A stretch of 64,000 nt of DNA from G963691885 sp963691885 (lineage in GTDB: Bacteria > Pseudomonadota > Alphaproteobacteria > UBA8366 > Aestuariispiraceae), in NCBI GenBank assembly GCA_963691885.1, contig OY829843.1:4402001-4466000 (forward strand), in the 5' to 3' direction. Shown here in pieces: positions 16,996-25,637 of this stretch (the stretch's first letter is position 1; every line of letters begins with the position of its first letter). The notes beneath the pieces were generated by a model. The model ran no database searches. It had not been told where the DNA came from and worked only from the letters and a program-made list of their open reading frames with translations. A program made the position numbers and the translations under genes.

Positions 16996-17687
16996 CCGAA
17001 ACGATGGTTCGCGTTGAAAACCTGCACTACCGCGCCAGGGGAAAACCGCTGCTGAACGGGTTGAGTTTTGCATTGGATGGGACATCCGTAACCGTTGTCA
17101 TGGGACCAAACGGCGCCGGAAAAACCCTTCTGCTGCGACTCCTCTGCGGATTGGAAGACCCTGATCAAGGCAGCATTCAATTGCCACCAAAGGCGAGAAC
17201 GGCCCTTGTCCTGCAAAAACCGGTCTTATTGCGCCGTTCGGTTCGGGCAAATCTTTTTCATGCGTTCAAGGTCTACGGCATCAGCAGGTCTAAGTGGTCT
17301 GGTCTGGCTGACGAACTTCTCGTATTGGGAAATCTGGATGAACGGGCCGACCATCCGGCGCGGCGTCTTTCAGGGGGGGAACAACAGCGTCTATCCCTCG
17401 TCCGGGCGCTCGCCGCACGCCCTGAGATTCTGCTTCTGGACGAACCGACGGCCAGTCTTGATCCCCGCTCAACACTGGCGATCGAGCGCCTGATACGGGG
17501 TGCGGCGGATCAAGGTGCCAAAATCATCCTGATCAGCCACAATCTTGGCCAGGCGAAGAGACTGGCCGATGAGATCCTATTTCTGAATGCGGGTAAACTC
17601 GTTGAACAAGGTGCGGCTCAACAAGTCCTGGAAAACCCTGTCAGCTCAGAAGCACAGGCTTATATGGCCGGGGATCTTGTTCTCTGA
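16992..17687 (+). CDS. tupC: Tungstate ABC transporter ATP-binding protein, TupC-like
   Basis: ATPase of the importer, 231 residues. Walker A is GPNGAGKTLLLRLL (about 38-51), Q-loop LVLQKPVLLRRSVRANLF, signature RRLSGGEQQRLSLVRALA, Walker B ILLLDEPTASLDP and H-loop ILISHNLGQAKRL. It overlaps tupB by four bases and tupA by one base (TGATG), so all three are coupled. The C-terminus lacks the TOBE domain found in ModC, in line with the Tup type. Confidence 0.88.
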   Translation: MTETMVRVENLHYRARGKPLLNGLSFALDGTSVTVVMGPNGAGKTLLLRLLCGLEDPDQGSIQLPPKARTALVLQKPVLLRRSVRANLFHAFKVYGISRSKWSGLADELLVLGNLDERADHPARRLSGGEQQRLSLVRALAARPEILLLDEPTASLDPRSTLAIERLIRGAADQGAKIILISHNLGQAKRLADEILFLNAGKLVEQGAAQQVLENPVSSEAQAYMAGDLVL

Positions 17688-18538
17688 TGCAACAGAGATC
17701 CGACATATCGAAAACAACAGGCGTTCTGAATCGTCTCCTCCGTTGCGCCCTGGGATTGCTGTTTCTGTCTGTCTTCATCACTGTCTCACAGGCGGCAAAT
17801 CCCTTTATTCTGGTGCAGTCCACAACCTCCACTCAGAACTCGGGCCTGTATGACCATCTGCTGCCAAAGTTCTTTCAGAAAACCGGGATTGAGGTTCGGG
17901 TTGTCGCCGTTGGCACAGGCCAGGCCATCAAAAACGCGATGAATGGAGATGGCGACATACTGTTGGTTCATGCCAAGGAAGCGGAAGAGGCATTTGTCGC
18001 TGCAAGCTTTGGGGTGGCACGCTATGATCTGATGTTCAATGACTTCGTCCTTGTCGGTCCAGCGATAGATCCAGCGGGTCTCCATGGCAAAAACAATATC
18101 GCAGATGCATTTCGAACACTGGCTGATCGGCAGATACCATTTGCGTCCCGCGGGGATGACTCAGGCACTCACAAGAAAGAACGAAGAATCTGGGATGCGC
18201 TGAACCGGACCCCAAAGGGAAAATGGTATCTGGAAACAGGTTCCGGGATGGGGGCAACCTTGAATCTGGCGATAGCAACTGGCGCTTACGTCCTGACCGA
18301 CCGCGCAAGTTGGATAAAATTCGGGAACAAAGCCAATCACAAGATACTGGTGGAAGGTGACCCGACTTTATTCAACCAGTATGGCATCATCGTTGTGGAC
18401 CCAAAGCGGCACCCGCATGTGAAATCGGAGTTGGCCACAACTTTTCAGAACTGGCTGCTATCGCCAGAAGGACAGACCGCAATATCTGAATACCGTGTCG
18501 ATGGGCAGCAATTGTTCTTTCCAAACGCTGCTCAATAA
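17687..18538 (+). CDS. tupA: Tungstate ABC transporter substrate-binding protein, TupA-like
   Basis: Periplasmic binding protein of 283 residues. A signal peptide (about 1-36) ends near VSQAANP. The mature part begins with LVQSTTSTQNSGLYDHLLP, the TTTSTxxSGL-type motif of TupA, and then VRVVAVGTGQAIKNAMNGDG, DILLVHAKEAEEAF and FASRGDDSGTHKKER, which line the oxyanion site in the family. Tungstate would serve W- or Mo-cofactor enzymes. Last gene of the operon; no clear terminator seen behind it. Confidence 0.88.
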   Translation: MQQRSDISKTTGVLNRLLRCALGLLFLSVFITVSQAANPFILVQSTTSTQNSGLYDHLLPKFFQKTGIEVRVVAVGTGQAIKNAMNGDGDILLVHAKEAEEAFVAASFGVARYDLMFNDFVLVGPAIDPAGLHGKNNIADAFRTLADRQIPFASRGDDSGTHKKERRIWDALNRTPKGKWYLETGSGMGATLNLAIATGAYVLTDRASWIKFGNKANHKILVEGDPTLFNQYGIIVVDPKRHPHVKSELATTFQNWLLSPEGQTAISEYRVDGQQLFFPNAAQ

Positions 18539-18798
18539 GGTTGTGAACATTCGCCAGACGATCAACTTTACCGTTATACTGGTTCGTTTCAGGTAATTAT
18601 TTGCTGTATTTCAGCACTTTACGGCTATTTTCTTTCTGATTTATATATTCTTAATATACGTTACTATAATACTTCAGGCTCAGGACTTGGTTTCTTTGGG
18701 CCTGACTCAGGTGTGATCAAAGACATACGCGATGACATGCCGGTGTAATAAGTTTGGAGCCTGAGACCAGAAGGACAGGCAGAGGGATTTGGGAAACG

Positions 18799-19554
18799 AT
18801 GTCTAGAGTTGCACCACGCAAGGAATTTTCCGTCGAACGCCTGCTACGTCAGCAACGCAATGGCGCTGCACCAGAAGAGACGTTTGACGAACCGCTGGAT
18901 GTCTCAAATGCTGGGTTAAAGCAGTTGCTGGATGCCATTGAAGGGCTGCGCGCCGAAGTGGCCGACCTGAAGCAAAGCGGTGTCCCTGTCAGTTCCGGTG
19001 CGTCTTTACTGCCAGACGATGATACCGATGAAATGGGCAAAGACGTTCGGATTGAAATTGCACAAATGGTGCGGGCAATCGCAAGAACAAAACTGGAAAT
19101 CGCCCAGATCAAACATCCGCTTGCCGAACAGGGTGACCAGTTGGAGTCAACCCATGGCGAGCTGGATGCGATTGTTCAGGCGACCGAAATGGCCACCCAG
19201 TCCATTCTGGATGCAACTGAGCAGATGGAGGGTATGCTGGCCAATATTGCAGGCCTGGCGGCTGAAGATCCGGAAATCATCGAGGCGGTTGACGCAACGA
19301 GCGATTACCTGACCAAAATCATGGAGGCCTGTAACTTCCAGGACATTACTGGGCAGCGCATCACAAAGGTCGTGAAAACTGTTCGCTTCATCGAAGACCG
19401 CATTCTGGCGATGATTGCGATCTGGGGTCCGCAGGCGTTCGAGGACCTGCCCGTCCAAACAGACGAACAGGAAGGGGAAGAGCATCTTCTTCAAGGACCG
19501 CAATTGGGCAACGAGGGCATCTCTCAAGCGGAAATCGACGCCTTGTTCGACTAA
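18799..19554 (+). CDS. cheZ: CheZ-family chemotaxis phosphatase
   Basis: Dephosphorylates CheY-P. 251 residues, largely helical: a helical hairpin from about 85 to 200 contains ACNFQDITGQRITKVVKTVR, where the QD-x-TGQ segment carries the catalytic Gln of CheZ. The acidic linker and the extreme C-terminus GISQAEIDALFD match the CheY-binding tail. The ATG at 18799 is chosen; a TTG 45 bases upstream lacks a ribosome site. The 260-bp gap before it (18539-18798) is AT-rich and shows no gene. No other chemotaxis genes are near; two cNMP-domain genes follow. Confidence 0.87.
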   Translation: MSRVAPRKEFSVERLLRQQRNGAAPEETFDEPLDVSNAGLKQLLDAIEGLRAEVADLKQSGVPVSSGASLLPDDDTDEMGKDVRIEIAQMVRAIARTKLEIAQIKHPLAEQGDQLESTHGELDAIVQATEMATQSILDATEQMEGMLANIAGLAAEDPEIIEAVDATSDYLTKIMEACNFQDITGQRITKVVKTVRFIEDRILAMIAIWGPQAFEDLPVQTDEQEGEEHLLQGPQLGNEGISQAEIDALFD

Positions 19555-19587
19555 CAGGCTGAATGGACGCTAAACTCTGGAGAAATC

Positions 19588-20031
19588 ATGCCGAAGGTTC
19601 TCGATCGCGTCCAACTCTCCCCCGATGCAATCGTTTTTCGGGAAGGCGAACCGGGCAACCATGCCTATATTGTTCAATCCGGCAAAGTCGCGATCATAAA
19701 AGGGCACAATAGCCCGACACCAATTACCCTTGGAACCATCGGAAAGGGCGGCATATTTGGCGAGATGGCCCTGATAGACAATTCCAATCGGATGGCAACC
19801 GCCGTCGTTCTGGAACGCGCAGAACTGATTATTGTACCTGAAGCAACCTTGCACCGGAAATTAAGTAAGGCAGATCCGGTCATCTCAACCCTTGCTATGG
19901 TGATGATCAGAATGATCCGGAATACCGCCAATGATGGGCGTCTTGCGGCGGCAGTTGTCAACGATCTGGCAAAGGTCGCCGCACCCAGTGGATCGGACGG
20001 TGGGGGGCCGACAAATGACCGGGTCAGCTGA
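19588..20031 (+). CDS. Stand-alone cyclic nucleotide-binding domain protein (canonical cassette)
   Basis: 147-residue protein made of one Crp-type cNMP-binding beta-barrel (about 8-120) without a DNA-binding domain. The phosphate-binding cassette reads FGEMALIDNSNRMATA, with the Glu that holds the ribose and the Arg that holds the phosphate, so cAMP or cGMP binding is plausible. GGAG lies five bases before the ATG. It starts 33 bases after cheZ and overlaps the next, similar gene by 17 bases. An adaptor or sensor role is inferred. Confidence 0.8.
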   Translation: MPKVLDRVQLSPDAIVFREGEPGNHAYIVQSGKVAIIKGHNSPTPITLGTIGKGGIFGEMALIDNSNRMATAVVLERAELIIVPEATLHRKLSKADPVISTLAMVMIRMIRNTANDGRLAAAVVNDLAKVAAPSGSDGGGPTNDRVS

Positions 20032-20518
20032 GCAAGACGATATTCTGAAACTTGTCACATTCCAGAAAGACGTGACGGTCTTCGAAATTGGCGAACCGGC
20101 AGATACGGCCTATATCGTGAAAAAAGGCCTGGTGGAAATCATGCGACCGGATGCGGGCGGTGCGCTAAAACAAATTGGTACGGCCCGCGCGGGTGAGCTG
20201 TTCGGCAAGACAGCGCTCTTGGCGCCTGGTCCCTACCGTGCCATGGCGCGAACTCTCAAGAACACTGAATGCGTCGCCATCAGGCGGCCTGCCCTCGACA
20301 TTGTTCTTGCGCAAAGTGATCCGTTTATACGCGCGCTCATCCATATTCTGGCGAGCAATATGGAATCCATGTTCGATCGTCTGATATCGCCCGAACTGAT
20401 TGATGAAGAGAAAAACCTCGCAAAATCTCAGCTTTCACAGGGGAACAAAGAAATACCGCAGCAACAGTTTGCCATTCCGGCACGACCTGTCGACGAAGAC
20501 GATTTCTTTGATTTATAG
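20015..20518 (+). CDS. Second cyclic nucleotide-binding domain protein, degenerate cassette
   Basis: 167-residue relative of the preceding protein: one cNMP-type barrel (about 10-125), no helix-turn-helix. The cassette reads FGKTALLAPGPYRAMA: the ligand-contacting Glu is Lys, while the Arg is kept. Its ligand may differ or be lost. A polar, Gln-rich tail ends EDDFFDL, like a docking peptide. The ATG at 20015 lies inside the end of the upstream gene, so translation is coupled. Confidence 0.78.
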   Translation: MTGSAEQDDILKLVTFQKDVTVFEIGEPADTAYIVKKGLVEIMRPDAGGALKQIGTARAGELFGKTALLAPGPYRAMARTLKNTECVAIRRPALDIVLAQSDPFIRALIHILASNMESMFDRLISPELIDEEKNLAKSQLSQGNKEIPQQQFAIPARPVDEDDFFDL

Positions 20519-20546
20519 GCATGTCGGCACCAGCCGGTAAACTCGA

Positions 20547-21326
20547 TCAATCCAGATCCATCTCTTCCACCGCGCGTTCAGCCTGACGCTGGGCGCGATG
20601 AATGAGCCTGCCAAAATTTCCCAGCGAGAAGATATGGGCATAGGCCATGGGCATATATCCCTTCCGCCACCAGTTCAGCACCACGTCGTCGGGCAAACGC
20701 TGAAAGCGTTCAGTGTCAATCACCAGAAAGCCTGACATTTGCAACTTGCGATCTTCTGGCAAGGGATATTCAACGGTGCGTTCTACGAACAGGTCATGCT
20801 CCATGCAGGCAAGGGCAAACTGCCTGGTGCGGGCCTGTTCCCGCGCATAAGTGGTATTAAAACTTCTGACTTGTTTCTGAAATGCGCTGGGATCCTCGCC
20901 ATCGTAGAGCGGATCGCCGTGGTCAAAATTAATTCTGTCAGACTCCCGGTCGAGGCATAGTTGAACCTCTTCCCCGGCCTCAGGCCGCAACAGGATGAAC
21001 GGATACCGTCTGACAAAGGCCGGGACGTAACATCCATCTGCCCATGACCCGTCCTCCTCCACAAACAGGTTGTGACGACGGGTAACGCCCAGCATGGCAA
21101 CCGGACCCGGTACATCATCATGGGAGAACACAATCGGGTAGTGCCGGGATGCAGCCGTGAACTCAACCACTGCCAAGGGCAGCAGATGGGTTTCAATCGC
21201 AAAAAGATAATCCCCCTGCGGCATGATCCGCAGATCGCGATGCTTTTCGATGTCCAGTGGCTCGACAGCCCCATACATCATCGCAGCCACGCGATCTGAC
21301 GTTCTGGGACCCCTGCGCTTGCTCAT
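20547..21326 (-). CDS. SapC family protein
   Basis: 259 residues matching the SapC family (first described beside the Campylobacter S-layer genes; function unknown). Typical features: MMYGAVEPLDIEKHRDLRI at the start, FTAASRHYPIVFSHDD, a GCYVPAFVRRYPFIL motif, FQKQVRSFN and the C-terminal GFLVIDTERFQRLPDDVV. No signal peptide or membrane segment. It converges with the cNMP-domain genes and is not obviously part of an operon. Confidence 0.83.
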   Translation of the reverse strand: MSKRRGPRTSDRVAAMMYGAVEPLDIEKHRDLRIMPQGDYLFAIETHLLPLAVVEFTAASRHYPIVFSHDDVPGPVAMLGVTRRHNLFVEEDGSWADGCYVPAFVRRYPFILLRPEAGEEVQLCLDRESDRINFDHGDPLYDGEDPSAFQKQVRSFNTTYAREQARTRQFALACMEHDLFVERTVEYPLPEDRKLQMSGFLVIDTERFQRLPDDVVLNWWRKGYMPMAYAHIFSLGNFGRLIHRAQRQAERAVEEMDLD

Positions 21327-21406
21327 TGCCTTCTCCAGCGCAATTAAACCAATTAGAATGGCCTAAAACGAATACGCTTCAAAGGCAACGGGCTAAATCC
21401 GCTGAT

Positions 21407-23539
21407 TTACTCTGCAGGCTCCGGGACTCCACCGGTCGGGGCCGCGTCATCCTTCTTGACGATCACCGGATCGACCTTGCGCAGCTCCTCCATCGGGATG
21501 TGACAGGCAATGCGATGCCCCTCGCCCGCATCCTGAACCGGGGGCCGTTCGTCATCACAAATCGCACCCAGTTTACGAGGACACCTGGTTGAGAACGGAC
21601 AGCCCTTTGGCGGGTTCAGAACCGACGGAAGATTTCCCTCAAGAACGATCTCTTTCTTCTCGATGCTGGTATCAGCAATCGGGACAGCGGACAGCAGGGC
21701 CTCTGTATAGGGATGGTATGGCGGCGCATAAACATCCTCGACTGGTCCCTGCTCCATAATCTGGCCCAGATACATAACGACCACGCGATCAGACAGATAG
21801 CGGACGACAGACAGGTCATGACTAATGAACAGCAGGGTTGTGTCATATTCCCGCTGAATATCCATCAGAAGGCCCGTCACCGCAGCCTGAACCGACACGT
21901 CAAGTGCGGAGACCGGCTCATCGGCAATCACCATGGGCGGGTTACCCGCAAAGGCACGGGCAATACCGATCCTTTGCTTCTGACCACCTGAAAGCTGCCT
22001 TGGTTTCCGATACTCAAATGCTCGTGGCAGTTTTACGAGATCCAACAGCTCATGGACGCGTTTGCGAATTTCAGTTGGATCCGTCGGTCCCCCAAAACGC
22101 TTGATGACGCGACCAATCTGCCCACCGATCGTATGGCTGGGATTGAGCGTATCATTCGGGTTCTGGAACACCATCTGAAGGCTGGCGATCTGTTCCTTGC
22201 TGCGGCTCTGCACAGCGGTGGATTCGATATGCTCACCGTTATAAACGATCGCCCCATTGGTCGCGGTTTCCAGCCCCATCAGAACCTTTGCAAAGGTGGA
22301 TTTGCCGCAACCGGACTCGCCCACGATCGCCACCGTCTCGCTGGAACGCGCGTTGAAATCGATACTCTCATTCGCCTTCACCCAGCGCGATTTCTTGCCG
22401 CTGAACATGGCTTTGAGAGAATTGTCCGTAACTTCGTAGTATTTCTGCATATCTTCGATAGACAGAACGATCTCACCTGGTTCGTTCGGCGGGTGTTGTG
22501 AGGCACGCGGTGAATGCTCGGCCCAATTGATGCCCGTCCAGCGCGCACAGCGCACCATATGCCCGGACTCTTCATCCACCGTTGACCAGGGGATCCCGGC
22601 ACTGTTGTCGCAATTCCCCTCTTCAAAGAAATCACAGCGGGGACCAAAAGTGCAGCCTGGCGGACGCTGATGCGGCAATGGTAATTGCCCACGGATTGGC
22701 ACCAGGGGTGCTGCATTCTTGTCCGCGGTTGGCAGCGGGATCGATCCGAAAAGGCCACGCGTATAGGGATGGCGCATTTCATCGAACACTTCCTTCACCG
22801 TGCCCATTTCAACGGCCTGACCGGAATACATCACACAGACCCGGTCACAGGTCTCCAGGATCAACCCCATATTGTGGGAAATATAGATCATGGAGGTGCC
22901 AAACTCCGCGCTGATTTCACGGATCAGTTTTACAATCCCGGCTTCCACCGTCACATCAAGAGCAGTTGTGGGCTCATCGAGCAGAAGAAGCGTCGGATTG
23001 GACAGCAGGGCCATCGCAATCACGACGCGTTGTTGCTGACCGCCTGAAATCTGATGCGGATAGGCATCCATAAGACGGGCCGGGTCCGGCAGTTTCACCT
23101 TGGCCAGCATGTCGACGGCCCGGTCGTTGGCAGCCTGCTCCGTGATCCCGTCTTCATGGAAGAGAGGGACCTCCATCAGCTGACGACCAATCGTCATGGA
23201 GGGGTTCAAAGCCGCCATCGGCTCCTGATAGATCATGGCGATATCGGATCCGCGCAAGGACCGCAGTTCCTCATCACTCATCTGCGTCATGTCCTGGCCG
23301 CAGAACTTGATTGAGCCCCCGACAATGCCGCCATTGCTGCCCATATACTGCATGATGGCCATGGCGACGGTGGATTTCCCGCAACCGGACTCACCCACAA
23401 TACCTACCGCCTCACCACGATTCAGGGTTACGTTGAAGTTCTTCACGGCGGGGATTTCACCCGCCCGTGTGAAATAAGACAGATCCAGATCCTTGATCTC
23501 CAGAATGGGTCCGTCGTAATTCTCGTATTTGTTAGACAT
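21407..23539 (-). CDS. Peptide-type ABC transporter ATPase, DppD and DppF halves fused
   Basis: Two complete ATPase domains in one 710-residue chain. The first half (about 1-330) has GESGCGKST, SGGQQQRVVIAMAL and LLLDEPTTALD. The second (about 360-690) has another GESGCGKST, LSGGQKQRIGIARAF and VIADEPVSALD. Each half ends in the Cys-rich tail of the Opp/Dpp group (CTFGPRCDFFEEGNC; CPFSTRCPRKLGAIC). The ATG at 23539 follows GAGGA at good spacing; another, 33 bases upstream, overlaps the permease stop. It energises uptake through the two upstream permeases. Confidence 0.87.
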   Translation of the reverse strand: MSNKYENYDGPILEIKDLDLSYFTRAGEIPAVKNFNVTLNRGEAVGIVGESGCGKSTVAMAIMQYMGSNGGIVGGSIKFCGQDMTQMSDEELRSLRGSDIAMIYQEPMAALNPSMTIGRQLMEVPLFHEDGITEQAANDRAVDMLAKVKLPDPARLMDAYPHQISGGQQQRVVIAMALLSNPTLLLLDEPTTALDVTVEAGIVKLIREISAEFGTSMIYISHNMGLILETCDRVCVMYSGQAVEMGTVKEVFDEMRHPYTRGLFGSIPLPTADKNAAPLVPIRGQLPLPHQRPPGCTFGPRCDFFEEGNCDNSAGIPWSTVDEESGHMVRCARWTGINWAEHSPRASQHPPNEPGEIVLSIEDMQKYYEVTDNSLKAMFSGKKSRWVKANESIDFNARSSETVAIVGESGCGKSTFAKVLMGLETATNGAIVYNGEHIESTAVQSRSKEQIASLQMVFQNPNDTLNPSHTIGGQIGRVIKRFGGPTDPTEIRKRVHELLDLVKLPRAFEYRKPRQLSGGQKQRIGIARAFAGNPPMVIADEPVSALDVSVQAAVTGLLMDIQREYDTTLLFISHDLSVVRYLSDRVVVMYLGQIMEQGPVEDVYAPPYHPYTEALLSAVPIADTSIEKKEIVLEGNLPSVLNPPKGCPFSTRCPRKLGAICDDERPPVQDAGEGHRIACHIPMEELRKVDPVIVKKDDAAPTGGVPEPAE

Positions 23540-23568
23540 ACAAGTATCCTCGTTTCTCGGAGTCTGGA

Positions 23569-24471
23569 TCAATCGCGCAGGGAAACTTCACGCAGGCCGT
23601 CAGCCAGCATGTTGAACCCAAGGACCAGTGAACACACCGCCATTGCCGGTACCACCGACATATGCGGGAACACGAGAGCCAGGGAGCGGTTCTCACTGAT
23701 CATGCCACCCCAATCTGGTGTGGGTGGAGGCAGCCCCAGCCCCAGAAAGCCCAGAGCCCCAATCGTAATCGTCGTGTAACCCATACGGAGACAGTAATCG
23801 ACGATCAACGGTCCGCGGGCGTTCGGCAGAATCTCAAAAAGCATGATGAAGAATGAAGATTCACCCCGCGTCTGCGCCGCCGCGACATAGTCGCGGGTCC
23901 GAAGGTCGAGTGTCAGGCCGCGGACGATACGCATAATCCCCGGAGAGGACGCAAACACCACTGCCAAGATGATGTTAATACCCGAAGAGCCGATCTGAGT
24001 GATGATCAGAACATAGAGCACCATTACGGGGAAGGAGAGGATAACGTTGCCAGCAAAGGAAAGAAGCTCATCGACCCATCCGCCGAAGTAACCTGCCGAC
24101 AATCCCATGAAAATCCCGACGATATAGGCGCAGATTGTCGCCAGTGTTGCATAAAGCAAAACGGTCTGCGCCCCGTAAATCACGCGGGACAAGATATCTC
24201 GACCAAGTTGGTCGGTGCCTAATAGGAACAAGCCTCCACCAGCCGGGTTCTCTGCCATCGGAAGCTGAACAGGTATGATCGTTTCCGTCGCTGTATAAGG
24301 GGCAATCAGAGGCGCAAATATCGCTACGAATACCCAGAACAGGATTATCCCTGCCCCGGTCATTCCTACCCAGCTTTCCTTCAAGAGAAGGGTGGATTTT
24401 AGAATTCGAACGATGGCGGAATCCGGTTTTTCCGTTTCTACACGCATTTCATTTGCAGTTGCATCAGTCAT
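23569..24471 (-). CDS. Peptide-type ABC transporter permease, DppC-like
   Basis: Inner-membrane permease of 300 residues with six hydrophobic segments, including the OppC-type N-terminal segment (about 38-58, ILFWVFVAIFAPLIAPY). LGTDQLGRDILSRVIYGAQ and the EAA loop RDYVAAAQTRGESS are characteristic. Gap of 12 bases to the upstream DppB-like gene; about 30 bases to the ATPase. Nickel, dipeptide or oligopeptide transport all use this family. Confidence 0.88.
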   Translation of the reverse strand: MTDATANEMRVETEKPDSAIVRILKSTLLLKESWVGMTGAGIILFWVFVAIFAPLIAPYTATETIIPVQLPMAENPAGGGLFLLGTDQLGRDILSRVIYGAQTVLLYATLATICAYIVGIFMGLSAGYFGGWVDELLSFAGNVILSFPVMVLYVLIITQIGSSGINIILAVVFASSPGIMRIVRGLTLDLRTRDYVAAAQTRGESSFFIMLFEILPNARGPLIVDYCLRMGYTTITIGALGFLGLGLPPPTPDWGGMISENRSLALVFPHMSVVPAMAVCSLVLGFNMLADGLREVSLRD

Positions 24472-24483
24472 TGTTGATCCCCC

Positions 24484-25416
24484 CTATTTGAACCGGATGC
24501 GGGGGTTGAGATAGGTGTAACCAATATCCCCCAACAACTGGCTGAGCACGGCAACAACGACCGCCGCAATTCCACAAGCTTCAATTACAAAGATGTCCCG
24601 GCGTAGCGCCGCATCCAGCAGCAGCGCCCCGAACCCTTTGTAACTGAATGCGTATTCAGTCACCACAACACCGGACAAAAGCCAGTTCAACTGCAGCATG
24701 ATAACGGTGAACGGTGCCATCAACGCGTTGCGCAAAGCGTGCTTTAGGATGACACGCTTATAGGGAAGGCCCTTCAGGACCGCTGTTCTGATGTAATGGG
24801 TCTGCATGACCTCAGCCATCGAGGCCCGGGTCATGCGCGTGATATATCCAAAGCCGTAAAGAACAAGCACAGCAACGGGCAGCACCATTTCATTCATGGC
24901 AAACCCGTTTGCAAAGGAACTGGTCCCCGGCAGCCAACCAAGGCTAACCACGAAAATAGCACTTAAAAGTGTTGCACTGGCATATTCCGGGACAGAAGAC
25001 GAGATAATCGACGTGACCGACAAAGACCGATCAAGTCCGGACCCTTCTTTCATCCCAGAAATAACCCCAAGAGTAAGACCGAGCGGCACCATGATTAAAA
25101 AGGTAAAGCCTGCAAGGATCCCCGTGTTGGCCAATCTTGGCCAGAATATCTCCGAAACCGGCACCTTGTATTGAACGGACATACCAAAGTCGCCGGTTAC
25201 AAAACGACCGAGCCAATCCAGATACCGGATTGGCATCGCCTTGTCATAGCCGTTTTGAACAATCCATGCCTGCAACTGTTCCGGCTGCGCATAAGGACCA
25301 AGCACACCTCGGGCCACACTGGCCGGATCGCCCTCATTCGCAAGGAACAAAAAAATTGAAACAGCCAGCATCGTCAGCACCATATAGCCAACACGCCGGA
25401 GCAAAAGGATAACCAT
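24484..25416 (-). CDS. Peptide-type ABC transporter permease, DppB-like
   Basis: Inner-membrane permease, 310 residues, six hydrophobic segments. The N-terminus MVILLLRRVGYMVLTMLAVS, the YLDWLGRFVTGDFGMS motif and the EAA loop MQTHYIRTAVLKGLPYKRV fit DppB/OppB. It starts 221 bases after the binding-protein gene, beyond a hairpin terminator, which suggests reduced readthrough into the permease and ATPase genes. Confidence 0.88.
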   Translation of the reverse strand: MVILLLRRVGYMVLTMLAVSIFLFLANEGDPASVARGVLGPYAQPEQLQAWIVQNGYDKAMPIRYLDWLGRFVTGDFGMSVQYKVPVSEIFWPRLANTGILAGFTFLIMVPLGLTLGVISGMKEGSGLDRSLSVTSIISSSVPEYASATLLSAIFVVSLGWLPGTSSFANGFAMNEMVLPVAVLVLYGFGYITRMTRASMAEVMQTHYIRTAVLKGLPYKRVILKHALRNALMAPFTVIMLQLNWLLSGVVVTEYAFSYKGFGALLLDAALRRDIFVIEACGIAAVVVAVLSQLLGDIGYTYLNPRIRFK

Positions 25417-25595
25417 GAATTCTGACCCCCGATTTACGCCCGAACAAACCGCTGACCAACTGGTTCAAACTGGTCACCGGCTTGTCCGGGTTACCCCCAC
25501 AATGCAGACGCCCTTTTTTCGGGTTCTCTGCCTGCCCAGCCCTGCTCGGTTAATTCCGACGTCTTGGGAAGGGCATCTAATCCGCAAAAGCGAAA

Positions 25596-25622
25596 CGGGC
25601 GGGATCAGAATGACCCCGCCCG
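25596..25622 (-). terminator. Intra-operon hairpin terminator behind the binding-protein gene
   Basis: Reverse strand: CGGGCGGG, 11-base loop, CCCGCCCG, then TTTCGCTTTT. A perfect 8-bp GC stem, 15 bases after the binding-protein stop and about 180 before the permease start. It should attenuate transcription so that the binding protein is made in excess. Confidence 0.8.
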
Positions 25623-25637
25623 AAACATTTTCTCGCC

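Noticed and set aside
18674..18711. Hairpin TCAGGC...GCCTGA and palindrome CCTGACTCAGG upstream of cheZ
   Set aside because: Short arms, long loop and no T-run; too weak to call as operator or terminator of tupA.
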